A stretch of 64,000 nt of DNA from JACJWR01 sp963842975 (GCA_963842975.1 CAWJIH010000009.1:248001-312000), one strand, 5' to 3'; numbered from the stretch's first letter, positions 51,296 through 60,277 are shown. Translations and numbers: made by a program. The notes: generated by a model from the sequence alone, not told the origin.

Positions 51296-51526
51296 CTAAC
51301 GACCCAACCAAGCGCTCAACATAGGCTCGATCTCCACGATGTCCGCATCGAACTCTGTCGACAGGATTCCGGCGATCCGGCCGACAGTGCGTTGCTGGTC
51401 CAGCGCCGTCCAGATGGACGCACCGACATCATCCAACTCGACGTACTTCAACTCCGCCGACAACACGATGAGGGAATCAGCCACTCCTGCGGAAAGAGTT
51501 CCAGGTGCTTGCTGGTAGGTATTCAT
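51296..51526 (-). CDS. Lasso-peptide RRE protein (B1)
   Basis: A 76-residue PqqD-like winged-helix protein (SLIVLSAELKYVELDDVGAS, IWTALDQQRTVGRIAGILST) that binds the precursor leader and delivers it to B2. ATG start with GGAGTGGAG upstream. First gene of the minus-strand cluster, so its upstream region (51527-51800) should hold the main promoter. Confidence 0.88.
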   Translation of the reverse strand: MNTYQQAPGTLSAGVADSLIVLSAELKYVELDDVGASIWTALDQQRTVGRIAGILSTEFDADIVEIEPMLSAWLGR

Positions 51527-51800
51527 GGCTCCACTCCACTCCGTGACGCACGGGTGCCGTGCAAGGAGACGCTATCGCCCGGCCTTGCGATGTGCCTGCC
51601 GGTGACGTTGCATCAGCGTATCGGGAACATAGAAGGCCCTAAGGTGCACCCGTCCATGCTGCCCAGGCCACATATTGCATGGTTGATGGCAAGCCCCCTC
51701 GCCCCTCTGACGGCGCCGGGGGCTGGTGGGTGTCCGGAAGCGTGTGGGGTAGGCCGCTTCCGGTGATACCAGGCGCAGGCCCGCAACCCACTACGGTCGG
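51527..51800. other. Region upstream of lasso B1
   Basis: About 270 bp with no supportable gene. It should contain the promoter of the minus-strand lasso operon, but I cannot assign -35/-10 boxes with confidence. The junction with the interrupted propeller gene probably lies at about 51730-51800. Confidence 0.4.
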
Positions 51801-52270
51801 CGCGTTTATTGAGCAAAGTCCGCGCTGACGGCACCCGCACTTCCTTGACCCAGCCTCCCCTCTCGGGGCGTCTCACCTCTGACGGGTTCGGCGGTGCCGT
51901 ACTTGCAGCAGTGACACCACTCACCAGCACTGTCACGTTGGGGAACGGGGTCACCCTGCCCGCCAACACCTCAGGTGGGCTGCTCAGTTTCGTTGCTGCC
52001 CGCATCGCTGCAGACGGAACCTGGCTGTGGGCGGGGTCGGCACCCACAACTGTGACCGGCGTCGTACCCCAACTCTGTGGATAAGGCTGGATGCGGTGCG
52101 GCTGGCCCCAAACGGTTCAGTTCTCGTGTCCGGGCAATTCTTCAACAAGGTCCTTTTCGACCAGCCTGTTGTGGCTGAAGTCACCTCATTCGGCGGCACC
52201 GACGGCATCGTCATCCGCTTCTATCCCACCAGCCGAATAACCCCCCGAGCCCCACGCGGCACCCGAGGTG

Positions 52271-52292
52271 CCAACTTGGATGTCAATCGACA
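52271..52292 (-). mobile_element. Right terminal inverted repeat of the island
   Basis: The reverse complement starts TGTCGATTGACATC and matches 42905-42926 at 21 of 22 positions. It abuts the right flanking repeat block. Confidence 0.65.
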
Positions 52293-52311
52293 ACTAGTGT
52301 CGATTGACATC
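52279..52311. repeat. Perfect 14-bp palindrome at the island's right border
   Basis: GATGTCAATCGACA and TGTCGATTGACATC flank ACTAG. It is formed by the right inner repeat and the first bases of the right flanking block meeting head to head. It could be a recombination junction or a strong hairpin. Confidence 0.75.
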
Positions 52312-52547
52312 TGACTTGGCGATGTGACCGTCGCTGAGGGTTTCTCGCGCACGCGAAAGTGGCCTCGCCCCTCACGGACGGGGCCACTTTCGCTTTGGTG
52401 GTGATCAACGCGGTCGGTGGTTGGGTTGGTGGTGATCAACGCGGTCCGCGGTTGGGTTTGCGGTGATCAACTGGCCCGTTTTCCCTACTGGGACCCGTGT
52501 TGATCATGGGTTGCCCTACTGGGACCCGCGTTGATCATCGCGCCCAT
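52294..52547. repeat. Right flanking repeat block of the island
   Basis: Begins CTAGTGTCGATTGACATCTG and repeats the left block's order: TTTCTCG segment, terminator hairpin, TGATCAACGCGG units, then inverted TGATCA segments. It has only two to three direct units against seven on the left. Confidence 0.8.
52353..52393. terminator. Hairpin terminator, right-block copy
   Basis: GCGAAAGTGGCC pairs with GGCCACTTTCGC, with further pairing inside, followed by TTT. Because the A-run and T-run flank it on both sides, it could act in both directions. Confidence 0.7.
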
Positions 52548-52704
52548 ACGCGCACCCCCCTCGCCCGCCGCGCAACGTGACGTTAGGGGCTACCTGAACC
52601 GGCCGAACAGGTCCACGGCAGTCACGTGTGTTGGTGATGGATCGCGCCCCGGGCGGCACCCCGTTGGGCATAGTGACTGCCCGGGTGTTCCGATCTCGGC
52701 CGTC

Positions 52705-52756
52705 GGCCACGGCCACGGCCACGGCCACGGCCATCGGCCGATCGGCCACGGCCACA
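52705..52756. repeat. Hexanucleotide GGCCAC repeats
   Basis: Tandem GGCCAC units interrupted by CATCGGCCGATC, then two more. Low-complexity tract in decayed sequence. Confidence 0.8.
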
Positions 52757-52850
52757 CCCAAAGCGCGCTTGTCTCGCCCCTGTGGGCCCGAACAGTGGTT
52801 GCGGGGAACGAGAGGCGTAGGCCCGGACCGGACCGGACCGGATTGATCGG

Positions 52851-53207
52851 GTGGTGGTTGTCGCCGCTGAAGGAAGCTTCCTCCTCGGTGAAGTAGCCCA
52901 GCGCATCGATGGCCAATTCGTTGGTTCAGTGGAGCCGGGGAATACCACGAACAACCCGCAGCAGGCCGGGCATCACCGCGTGGGTCCCTGCGGGCAGCCG
53001 ATACCGAACGCCTCGATACCGAATACCTCGATCCTGAACGACACAGCCGGGCGCACGGTGGCGAACGGATCCGTGATGAGTCGTGGATCCAACGCTGCGG
53101 TGCTGGCCCCGGGTGTCGACGACGCGGTGTGCGTGTAAACAGCCGGAGCCACCGAGGTGATTGTCGATGTCAGCGGCTGGGTTGCCCGCGATCCTTCCGG
53201 GCCTTGA
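52851..53207 (+). pseudogene. Remnant of a secreted repeat protein ending in a DVSGW motif
   Basis: In one frame: GPCGQPIPNASIPNTSILND, TAGRTVANGSVMSRGSNAAV, then DAVCV, a TAA, and in the same frame TAGATEVIVDVSGWVARD with a stop at 53205. The pattern V-C-V-(Y)-T-A-G-A-T-x-V-I-V-D-V-S-G-W is typical of surface repeats in actinobacterial secreted proteins; TAA stands where TAC (Tyr) is expected. The 5' side (52560-52850) is scrambled and I see no intact gene there. Confidence 0.5.
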
Positions 53208-54934
53208 CCCGCTGACCTTTCAGCCGGGTGCTGCCGAGGGCTGCGATAACGTTTGCGGCCGCATCACTGGGGACGTCGACTGTGGTGTGTCGAGGCCGAA
53301 TATCGATTGGCCCGATCTGTGAACCGGGCAATCCCGTCTCGTTTGCGATCGCCCCCACCACGTCTTGTGGTCGGATCCCCGCGTCGTTGCCAGCGTTGAT
53401 GAAGATGCGCTGCTTGCCTTTCCCCGGTGGTCCGCCGCGGCCACCCTGGCGTTCCTTGCCTCCGCCACCTCCGCCAGCGCCGCCGGACCCGCCTGCGCGT
53501 TCCCGGTTCTTGAACCCGCCGGCGCCATCCCGTCGGCCGTGCCCGTGCTTGTCACCGCGATGATCACCGCGGCGCTCGCGCGGTTCGCTCACCTCGGGAA
53601 TGTCGGTTTCGCCTTCGTCCCCGACCGTCGCCAGGTGCGTGGATTTGATGGCAGCCAACGCCACCTGTTCGATCCCGGCGTCCTCTGTGAGCGCGTCCAG
53701 CAGGGGCCGGAAACTGTCCAGGTCATCGTCCAAGCAGGTAAGCGCCAGGCGCGCCCTCGTCACTTCCAGGCGTCGCTCGCGCAACTGTGCGGAGGTGGGG
53801 AGTTTCCCGAGTTCGATCTGCTGGCCGGTGCTCCGGCCGATGGCGCTGAGTTGGCGGCGTTCCCGCGGTTCGGCGATCGTGATCGCGGTTCCGGTGCGAT
53901 CGCCGCGGCCAACGCGGCCGATCCGGTGCACATACGATTCCGACGCAGCCGGCACATCGAAGTTGACCACGTGGGTGAGGTGGTCGACGTCGAGGCCGCG
54001 GGCGGCGACATCGGTGGCCACCAGCAGTTCGGCATTGCCGCTGCGCAGGCGGGTCATCACCCGGTCCCGCATTGCCTGATCCATGCCGCCGTGCAGTGCC
54101 TCGGCGCGGTAGCCACGACCATTGAGGGTTTCGGTAAGTTGATCCACATCTGCCCTGGTGCGGCAGAACACCAGCGCCGCCGTGGGTGATTCGATATCCA
54201 GGATGCGCCCGAGCGCTGCTGCCTTGTAGGGGCGCGCCACGACGTAGGCGACCTGTCGGATCTTGGGTCCTTCGTCGGGTGCCTGGGTTTCCCGTTCGAT
54301 GGCGATGCGCAGGGGATCGTTCAAGTGGTTCTGGGCGATCCGCAGGATGCGGTGAGGCATCGTGGCTGAGAACATGACCGTTTGGCGATCCGCTGGAGCC
54401 TGCGAGAGGATCTCTTCGATGTCCTCGGCAAAACCCATGTCGAGCATCTCATCGGCTTCATCGAGCACAACCGTGGCAACGTCGTGCAGCTTCAGCGATC
54501 GGCGATTCAGCAGGTCCAGCGCTCGGCCGGGGGTGGCCACCACGATGTCGACGCCGCGCTTGAGCGCGGTGATCTGGCGCCCGATGGGTTGACCGCCGTA
54601 GACCGGCAAGGTGCGCACGTCGAAAGGGCGACCGTAGCGGTGTACGGCCTGGGCCACCTGCATACACAATTCTCGGGTCGGCGCCAACACGAGCGCTGTG
54701 GGCAGGTTGCCGCGGAGCCTGCTCTTCGCTCATGCCGCTGACGATGGGCAGCGCGAAGGCCGCGGTCTTGCCGGTGCCCGTGGCGGCCTGGCAGAGCAGG
54801 TCGCGGCCGGTCAGCATTTCCGGGATAGCGGCGTTTTGAATGGGGGTGGGGGCTTCGTAGCCGAGGGTGGTGAGGCTGGATACGAGGTCTGGGTGGAGTC
54901 CGAGGGATTCGAATCCAGGGTCTTCAGTTGTCAC
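53170..54934 (-). pseudogene. DEAD-box RNA helicase (DeaD/CsdA-type), split by one indel
   Basis: ATP-dependent RNA helicase, likely for ribosome assembly or cold adaptation. The first frame from the GTG at 54934 has the Q motif (FESLGLHPDL, APTPIQNAAIP) and Walker A CQAATGTGKTAAFALP. After SGMSEEQAPR the family continues in the next frame with APTRELCMQVAQ, VVLDEADEMLDMGFAEDIEE, MFSATMPHR, TDVAARGLDVDHLTHVVNF and HRIGRVGRGDR. A basic Gly-rich linker and a C-terminal DbpA RNA-binding domain (IFINAGNDAGIRPQDVVGAI) follow. One extra base near 54709-54715 explains the split. Intact length would be about 588 residues. Confidence 0.9.
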
Positions 54935-55022
54935 GCAAGTAAGTCCTGTTCTCTGGCCGGTCGCGAGTGCGACGCAACCGTACAAGCGTAGGGGGTGGCC
55001 GCGCGCGCTACACGAACGCGGG

Positions 55023-55226
55023 TCAAATGAACTGCGCCCGACAGCCAGACAGCAGGTATCCGGAGAACTCCGGCAGCTCGCTGAAGACCTTCAGGCCGGA
55101 GGCACCAAGCGCCACCAGCGAAACGAACTGCGCCCACCACCCGGAGCCCATCGACTGCGTGTGGCCCCAGGTGGTGAGAACGACGTGGGCGGTGATGAGG
55201 CCGACCGACGGTGCGGGCGAGCACAC
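55023..55226 (-). CDS. Small hypothetical hydrophobic protein
   Basis: A 67-codon frame from a GTG that directly follows an in-frame stop. Third positions are about 90% G or C, unlike the overlapping frames, and the product is hydrophobic (SVGLITAHVVLTTWGH, WWAQFVSLVALGAS). I recognise no family. It may be real or a remnant. Confidence 0.4.
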   Translation of the reverse strand: MCSPAPSVGLITAHVVLTTWGHTQSMGSGWWAQFVSLVALGASGLKVFSELPEFSGYLLSGCRAQFI

Positions 55227-55246
55227 TCATCTATGTGCCCCGGCAG

Positions 55247-55834
55247 TTAGCGAGTGAAGGCGTTCAGATGGCCTTGGGATGAACGAATCTGAGCATTCAG
55301 CACCCGAAGAACGTCTGCGTTGGTGAACAGCGATTTGGCGGCATTGAGGTCCTCAAGGTCCTTGCGCTCCACCGTCGCACCCGCGGCCAGGGCAGCCTCC
55401 GGAGTTGTGGCCGAGGCCAGCAGCTCGTTGTACATGGCTGCCAAATCCGGGTCGCTGAACACCCCATCGGCTTGGTCGACGGTGGGATCGGTGACGCCGT
55501 AGGTCGCCATCAGCGAGCGCACCGAGTCCATGTGCTTCTGCTCGGAATTCGCGATGCTGGCGAATTGGGTGAGGTCGGGGTACTGAACTGCAAGCGCACG
55601 GTAGAGGTCTCGCGCTACCTTCTCCTCCTCGACCCAATAGGTCAGTTCGGCTTGCTGCTCCGGGGTCAGGGTAGCCGGGGTCTGCGTGACTGCCGAACTA
55701 CTTTGCCCGGCGCGAGCGCCGTTGCCCGGTCCGCCGTTGCCGGCCGCGACCGCAGCTCCGGCCGGCGCTGCCACCGCACCTGCCAGTAGCACGGCGGCGG
55801 TGAGGGTGCCGGCGACTTTGGTTGACATTTTCAT
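55247..55834 (-). CDS. DUF2202 ferritin-like secreted protein
   Basis: A 195-residue protein with a cleavable signal peptide (TLTAAVLLAGAVAAPAGAAV). The mature part is a four-helix ferritin-like DUF2202 domain: ELTYWVEEEKVARDLYRAL, ASIANSEQKHMDSVRSLM (E-x2-H metal motif) and LRVLNAQIRSSQGHLNAF. Glu and His residues are placed for a di-metal site; the function is unknown. I chose the ATG at 55834, 6 nt after AGGAGG. Divergent from the response-regulator gene. Confidence 0.9.
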   Translation of the reverse strand: MKMSTKVAGTLTAAVLLAGAVAAPAGAAVAAGNGGPGNGARAGQSSSAVTQTPATLTPEQQAELTYWVEEEKVARDLYRALAVQYPDLTQFASIANSEQKHMDSVRSLMATYGVTDPTVDQADGVFSDPDLAAMYNELLASATTPEAALAAGATVERKDLEDLNAAKSLFTNADVLRVLNAQIRSSQGHLNAFTR

Positions 55835-56003
55835 GACGACCTCCTGTGTCAGGGGCCCCGAGTGGGGCCGTTCGTGTGTTTCTGTAGCTCCACCATGGAT
55901 CCGGCTGCTGAAGATCGAGTGGGGTCGATGTGGAGATCGTGTGGAGATTCCCGTTCGGTGGTTCCCGGGCAACGCGCGGGCACGCGGTTGCAGGCAAGAT
56001 GGG

Positions 56004-56696
56004 GTGGTGGCGGACGTGTTGGTGGTCGAAGACGAACGAGATATCCGGGACCTGCTGCGCCGCTACCTGGAGCGCAACGGCCATTCAGTGATGACCACCG
56101 GTTCCGGCGCACAGGCACTGCTGGCGTTGGCCGACCAGCCGCCCGACCTGGTGCTGCTGGATCTGGGATTGCCGGATATCGATGGCCTCGAGGTGCTTGA
56201 TGTCGCGAAGCAGGCAGGTATCGCGGTGATCGCGTTGACCGCACGCAGCGCGGTGTCGGATCGAATCGACGGCCTGTCGCGAGGGGCCGACGACTATGTG
56301 GTCAAGCCATTCAGCCCGCAGGAGGTGGTGCTGCGGGTTTCGGCGGTGCTCGGCCGTGGGGCATTGGCCGATGCCGCGCAGGAAGGCACAGTGTCGTTCG
56401 GTGCGGGCCGGCTGCGCATCGATACCGCGCGGCATGAGGCGATCCTGGATTCCCACAAACTCGATCTCACGCCATCCGAATGGGGGATCCTGGTTGCCCT
56501 GGCATCGGCGCCGGGCAGGGTGTTCTCACGGACGGAACTAGTCAATCGTGCCCGTGGCTACGAATACTCCGGGTTTGAGCGCACGGTCGATTCCCACGTC
56601 AAGAATCTGCGGCGCAAACTGGGTGACTCCGCCACCGAAATCGTGGAAACCGTGCTCGGAGTTGGCTACCGCTTGGGGTTGGATCGTGATCGCTGA
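56004..56696 (+). CDS. OmpR/PhoB-type response regulator
   Basis: A 230-residue two-component regulator. The receiver domain has VVEDERDIRDLLRRYL, the phospho-acceptor Asp in LVLLDLGLPDIDGLEVL, the Thr in ALTARSAVSD and the Lys in DYVVKPFSPQEVVLR. The winged-helix output domain has LTPSEWGILVALASAPGRVF, SRTELVNRARGYEYSGFERT and VDSHVKNLRRKLGD. The start is one of two adjacent GTGs (56004 or 56007). It overlaps the histidine-kinase gene by 11 nt. The neighbouring DUF2202 gene is a possible target. Confidence 0.92.
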   Translation: MVADVLVVEDERDIRDLLRRYLERNGHSVMTTGSGAQALLALADQPPDLVLLDLGLPDIDGLEVLDVAKQAGIAVIALTARSAVSDRIDGLSRGADDYVVKPFSPQEVVLRVSAVLGRGALADAAQEGTVSFGAGRLRIDTARHEAILDSHKLDLTPSEWGILVALASAPGRVFSRTELVNRARGYEYSGFERTVDSHVKNLRRKLGDSATEIVETVLGVGYRLGLDRDR

Positions 56697-58081
56697 GCGA
56701 GCCCTGCGACTGGGACCGTTGGGCCGCCGACTGCTCGCAGCCTTCCTGGTGGTTGCACTGGTGTCGGTGGCGCTGGTGACGGCGGCAGCCTTGATCGGAA
56801 CCACCCACGGGATCACTGCGAATCGGGCGGAACTGCGCGCCGCCGCCGCGCAGGGAGCCGCCGACGCGGCTGCCGAGGCCTATGTGGCGGCGGATGGCTG
56901 GGAAGATGCTGACCTACGACGGGCTGGCGCAATCGCGACGGCAGCCGGTGCTCGCCTGGTGGTTCGAGACGCCCAAGGTGAGGTGGTGTCGAACTCAGGT
57001 CCGGGTGAGGCTGGTGATGCCGCGGCCGGACCGCCCGATGACGCTGGTGCAGGCGGTGCCGCAGCGGCCGCCGGGCCGAATGCACTGGTCCGACCGGTGG
57101 TGGCCGACGGCGTTGAGGTGGGTTCGGTGCGTGTGGGATTTGGCCCGACCCAGCCCGGGCCCGGCCAACAGATCGCCTGGACCTGGACCCTCGCGGCGGC
57201 GATCGTGGCAATGCTGATCGCCACCATCGCTGCCTGGTTCGTCGCCCGGCGCATCACCGGCCCGCTAAATACCCTGATGGGTGCGGTTCGAGGTTTCGCC
57301 GCAGGTGACCGCACTCAGCGCGCTGAGTCATCGGCCACCGACGCGCCTGGTGAACTCGGGGAATTGGCGCGATCGTTCAACTCAACAGCAGATTCAGTGG
57401 CGCTGTCGGAGGCGACTCGGCGACGCATGGCTGCCGATGTCGCACACGAGTTGCGGACTCCGTTGGCGGCGCTGCAGGCAGGTCTGGAGGAACTCACGGA
57501 CGGATATCTGGATCCGGAGCCAGAGGTGCTTCGAGGCCTGCACGCGCAGTCTGTTCGATTGGGACGGATCGTGGCCGACCTATCCGAACTCACCAACGCC
57601 GAGTCGGCTTCACTGTCGATGGCTCGGGTGGCGGTGGACGTGGGGGAGATCGCAGCTGACGCGGTCGACGCCGCGACTCCGGTGCTGGCCGCTGGCGGGG
57701 GTAGCCGTCCGTACAGAGTTGGCGCCGGATTGCTGCATTGTTGGAGATGCGGATCGGCTGCATCAAGCACTGACCAACATGTTGAGCAACGCGGCGCGGT
57801 ATTGCCGCTCCGGCGACGAGGTCAAGGTGGCGGTTTCGGCTGCGGATTCGGAGGTGGTGTTGACGGTGGCGGACACCGGTCCCGGGATCCCCTCGGCCGA
57901 CCTGGACCGGGTTTTCGAGCGTTTGTGGCGAGGCACCGCAGACTCCGGCAGCCACGGTTTGGGAATCGGCTTGGCGGTGGTGAAATCTATCGTTGTTGCC
58001 CACGGGGGCACAGTTGCGGTGGCCTCGGAGGCTGGCGCTGGCACCCAGTTTCAACTGCGGTTCCCGCGGCTGAATTCATGA
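56686..58081 (+). pseudogene. Sensor histidine kinase, split by one indel
   Basis: Partner of the upstream response regulator. Two membrane spans (FLVVALVSVALVTAAALIG; TLAAAIVAMLIATIAAWFVA) flank an Ala/Gly-rich extracellular sensor, then HAMP, then HisKA with H-box DVAHELRTPLAALQAGLEEL. The first frame goes astray after VLAAGG. The HATPase part, VGDADRLHQALTNMLSNAAR (N box), DTGPGIPSADLDRVFERLWR and HGLGIGLAVVKSIV, lies in the next frame and ends at 58081. Removing one G from the GGGGG at 57697-57701 restores a continuous kinase of about 464 residues. Confidence 0.9.
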
Positions 58082-58210
58082 TTCGTCTGGGTGAGGTTCA
58101 GATTCCGCAAACAAGGCCCGGACGGCAGTGACACCTCAGCGGGGATGCGCCATGCTGGTGAGGTAAAGCGCAATCAGCGCACCCTTTCCCAGCGTGATCC
58201 AGGAGGCCAT

Positions 58211-58729
58211 ATGTCCGATCTCATTGTCATCGGCTACGACGAAGAAGCCACCGGCCGACAGGCCTACGAGGAAGTGTTGAAACTCAACGAGGACATGGTT
58301 GTCCAACTCGAGGGTTTGGCCGTCGTCACGATGGATGAGCACGGCAAAAAGCACGTCGAGACGCCCACAAAACTTGTGGGTTCCGGTGCTGCCTTTGGCG
58401 CCCTTTGGGGACTGCTGATCGGCGTGCTGTTCTTCGTGCCGGTTTTCGGTCTCGCACTTGGTGGGGCCATGGGCGCCCTCATGGGCAAGATGGGCAAGTC
58501 GGGCATCAACGACAAGTTCCGCAAGCAAGTCAACGACATGATGAAGCCAGGCACCGCAGCCGTGGTCATCATGGCTTCGAAGATCACCGAGGACAAGTTT
58601 GCCGAGGCGATGAAGCCGTTCGGCGGCAACCTGCTGAAGACCTCACTCTCGACTGAGGACGAGCAGGAGCTTGCGCATGAGCTCGCTGGCGAGACAGCCA
58701 ACGACGCCAGTGCGGAGGCAGGCGCCTAG
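58211..58729 (+). CDS. DUF1269 membrane protein
   Basis: A 172-residue protein: LIVIGYDEEATGRQAYEEVL, a glycine-rich hydrophobic hairpin (GAAFGALWGLLIGVLFFVPV, FGLALGGAMGALMGKMGKSG) and INDKFRKQVNDMMKPGTAAV, the DUF1269 pattern. The function is unknown; the GxxxG-rich hairpin suggests membrane insertion. Excellent AGGAGG upstream of the ATG. Ends before a strong terminator. Confidence 0.88.
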   Translation: MSDLIVIGYDEEATGRQAYEEVLKLNEDMVVQLEGLAVVTMDEHGKKHVETPTKLVGSGAAFGALWGLLIGVLFFVPVFGLALGGAMGALMGKMGKSGINDKFRKQVNDMMKPGTAAVVIMASKITEDKFAEAMKPFGGNLLKTSLSTEDEQELAHELAGETANDASAEAGA

Positions 58730-58770
58730 CAGGGCACCGAGGCCAAGGCCAAGTAGCAGTATCGACCCTC

Positions 58771-58812
58771 GGGCCGGTGCCGATCGTGTGACGATCGGCA
58801 CCGGCCCGTTTT
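58771..58812 (+). terminator. Strong intrinsic terminator after the DUF1269 gene
   Basis: A perfect 17-bp stem starting GGGCCGGTGCCGATCGT with a GTG loop, followed by GTTTT. Confidence 0.9.
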
Positions 58813-58847
58813 CGACTGACGGCCCAAATCTGCGTTGGCTTGGCACA

Positions 58848-60254
58848 ATGGACCCCATGACAATGGCCGAGGACGGACTGGATCAGCACCGACCGCAGCG
58901 ATCTGAGCCCCAGGCTGCCGATCCGGTGCCTTCCGCAGGTCGGCCCCGAGTTGTGATCGTCGGTTCGGGATTCGGTGGGTTATTCGCCGCCAAGCACCTG
59001 AAGCGCGCCAAGGTGGATGTCACCCTGATTTCGTCGTCCCCGAACCACCTCTTCCAACCGCTGCTCTATCAAGTGGCCACCGGAATCCTCTCCGAAGGGC
59101 TGATTGCTCCGCCCACGAGGGACATCCTCAAACGCTCTCGCAACACCGAAGTCCTGCTGGGCACCGTGACGGACATTGACCTGGCAGCGCACCAGGTCAC
59201 GTCCGAAGTTGGTTCGGTGCAAACCACCACCGACTACGACTATCTGATCGTGGCCGCCGGCGCTGGTTCGTCGTACTTCGGTCATGACGACTATGAACTG
59301 TTCGCTCCCGGACTCAAGACCTTGGACGATGCCAAGGAGCTGCGGGCGCGCATCTTCGGTGCGTTCGAGTCTGCAGAATTACTCGCCGACGAGCAGGACG
59401 TGACCGAATGGCTGACTTTCGTGGTGGTCGGCGCCGGACCCACCGGGGTGGAAATGGCTGGGCAGATTCGGGAACTCGCCAAGCGTTCGCTCAAGCGAAA
59501 CTTCCGGCGGATCAACCCGGCCGATGCCCGAGTGGTGCTGGTCGACGGGGCCGATCAGGTGTTGGCGCCGTTCGGACCGAAGCAAGGCGTGCACACCCAG
59601 AAGTCGCTGGAAGACATGGGCATCGAGGTCAAGCTCAACGCCATGGTCGACCAAGTCGACGCCACAGGAGTCACGGTGAAACATCCGGATGGCACCACCG
59701 AGCGGATTCCTTCACGATGCAAGGTGTGGGCCGCGGGCGTGTCGGCATCGCCGTTGGCGGCCCAGTTAGCTGCTCAAACAGGCGTTGAGGTGGACCGTGC
59801 CGGACGGATCCCGACACTGCCGGATCTGTCCTTGCCAGGGCATCCCGAGGTGTTCGTCGTGGGCGACATGGTGACGTTGAATGGCTACCCGGGGGTGGCG
59901 CAGGTGGCTATGCAGGGCGGTGAGTTCGTGGCCAAACGCATCAAACGTCTAGCTGAAGGCAGGGAGGCGGACCGGAACGAAGAATTCCACTATCGAGACA
60001 AGGGCTCGATGGCCACGATCTCGCGGTTCCGGGCAGTGGCGAACATCGGCCCGCTGAAGGTCCGCGGTTTTCCGGCCTGGGTGCTGTGGTTGGTGATCCA
60101 CATCTCGTTCTTGGTGGGATTCCATCAACGCGTGACCACCCTGGGCCATTGGGCGGTTTCCTTCGTTGGGCGCACTCGAACGGAACGGACCTTCGTACTC
60201 AACGACGTTGAACTTGAACACGCCCGTCGGCACCCCGCCGACGATAAGGCGTGA
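58848..60254 (+). CDS. ndh: Type II NADH dehydrogenase (NDH-2)
   Basis: A 468-residue FAD-dependent oxidoreductase that passes electrons from NADH to quinone without pumping protons. FAD-binding VVIVGSGFGGLFAAKHLKRA, NADH-binding VVVGAGPTGVEMAGQIRELA, and quinone-site-type VQ-like region GYPGVAQVAMQGGEFVAKRI are visible. The C-terminal RTRTERTFVLNDVELEHARR follows a hydrophobic WVLWLVIHISFLVGF membrane-contact helix. ATGs at 58848 and 58857 are both possible starts; I give the first. The frame is open upstream through the terminator, which cannot be coding. Confidence 0.93.
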   Translation: MDPMTMAEDGLDQHRPQRSEPQAADPVPSAGRPRVVIVGSGFGGLFAAKHLKRAKVDVTLISSSPNHLFQPLLYQVATGILSEGLIAPPTRDILKRSRNTEVLLGTVTDIDLAAHQVTSEVGSVQTTTDYDYLIVAAGAGSSYFGHDDYELFAPGLKTLDDAKELRARIFGAFESAELLADEQDVTEWLTFVVVGAGPTGVEMAGQIRELAKRSLKRNFRRINPADARVVLVDGADQVLAPFGPKQGVHTQKSLEDMGIEVKLNAMVDQVDATGVTVKHPDGTTERIPSRCKVWAAGVSASPLAAQLAAQTGVEVDRAGRIPTLPDLSLPGHPEVFVVGDMVTLNGYPGVAQVAMQGGEFVAKRIKRLAEGREADRNEEFHYRDKGSMATISRFRAVANIGPLKVRGFPAWVLWLVIHISFLVGFHQRVTTLGHWAVSFVGRTRTERTFVLNDVELEHARRHPADDKA

Positions 60255-60277
60255 GCCCACACAAGTCTGGAGTTTCG

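Larger units (their letters stand above)
51809..52314 (+). pseudogene. Beta-propeller surface protein, 3' part (interrupted)
   Basis: Continues the style of the gene at 43211: LSKVRADGTRTS, SFVAARIAADGTWLWAG, then, after a frame change near 52075, RLDAVRLAPNGSVLVSGQFF and FGGTDGIVIRFYPTSR. The end of the frame runs into the right terminal inverted repeat. No start codon suits a stand-alone protein. I infer that it was once joined to the 5' part and was separated by insertion of the lasso cluster. Confidence 0.6.

Noticed and set aside
42905..52292. Integrative element with att sites at tRNA-Leu
   Set aside because: The tRNA at 41227-41311 is over 1 kb from the island, no tRNA fragment is repeated at the right border, and no integrase is present.
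54931..55230. 99-codon minus-strand frame overlapping the small hydrophobic protein
   Set aside because: Arg/His/Pro-rich shadow with poor third-position bias compared with the alternative frame.
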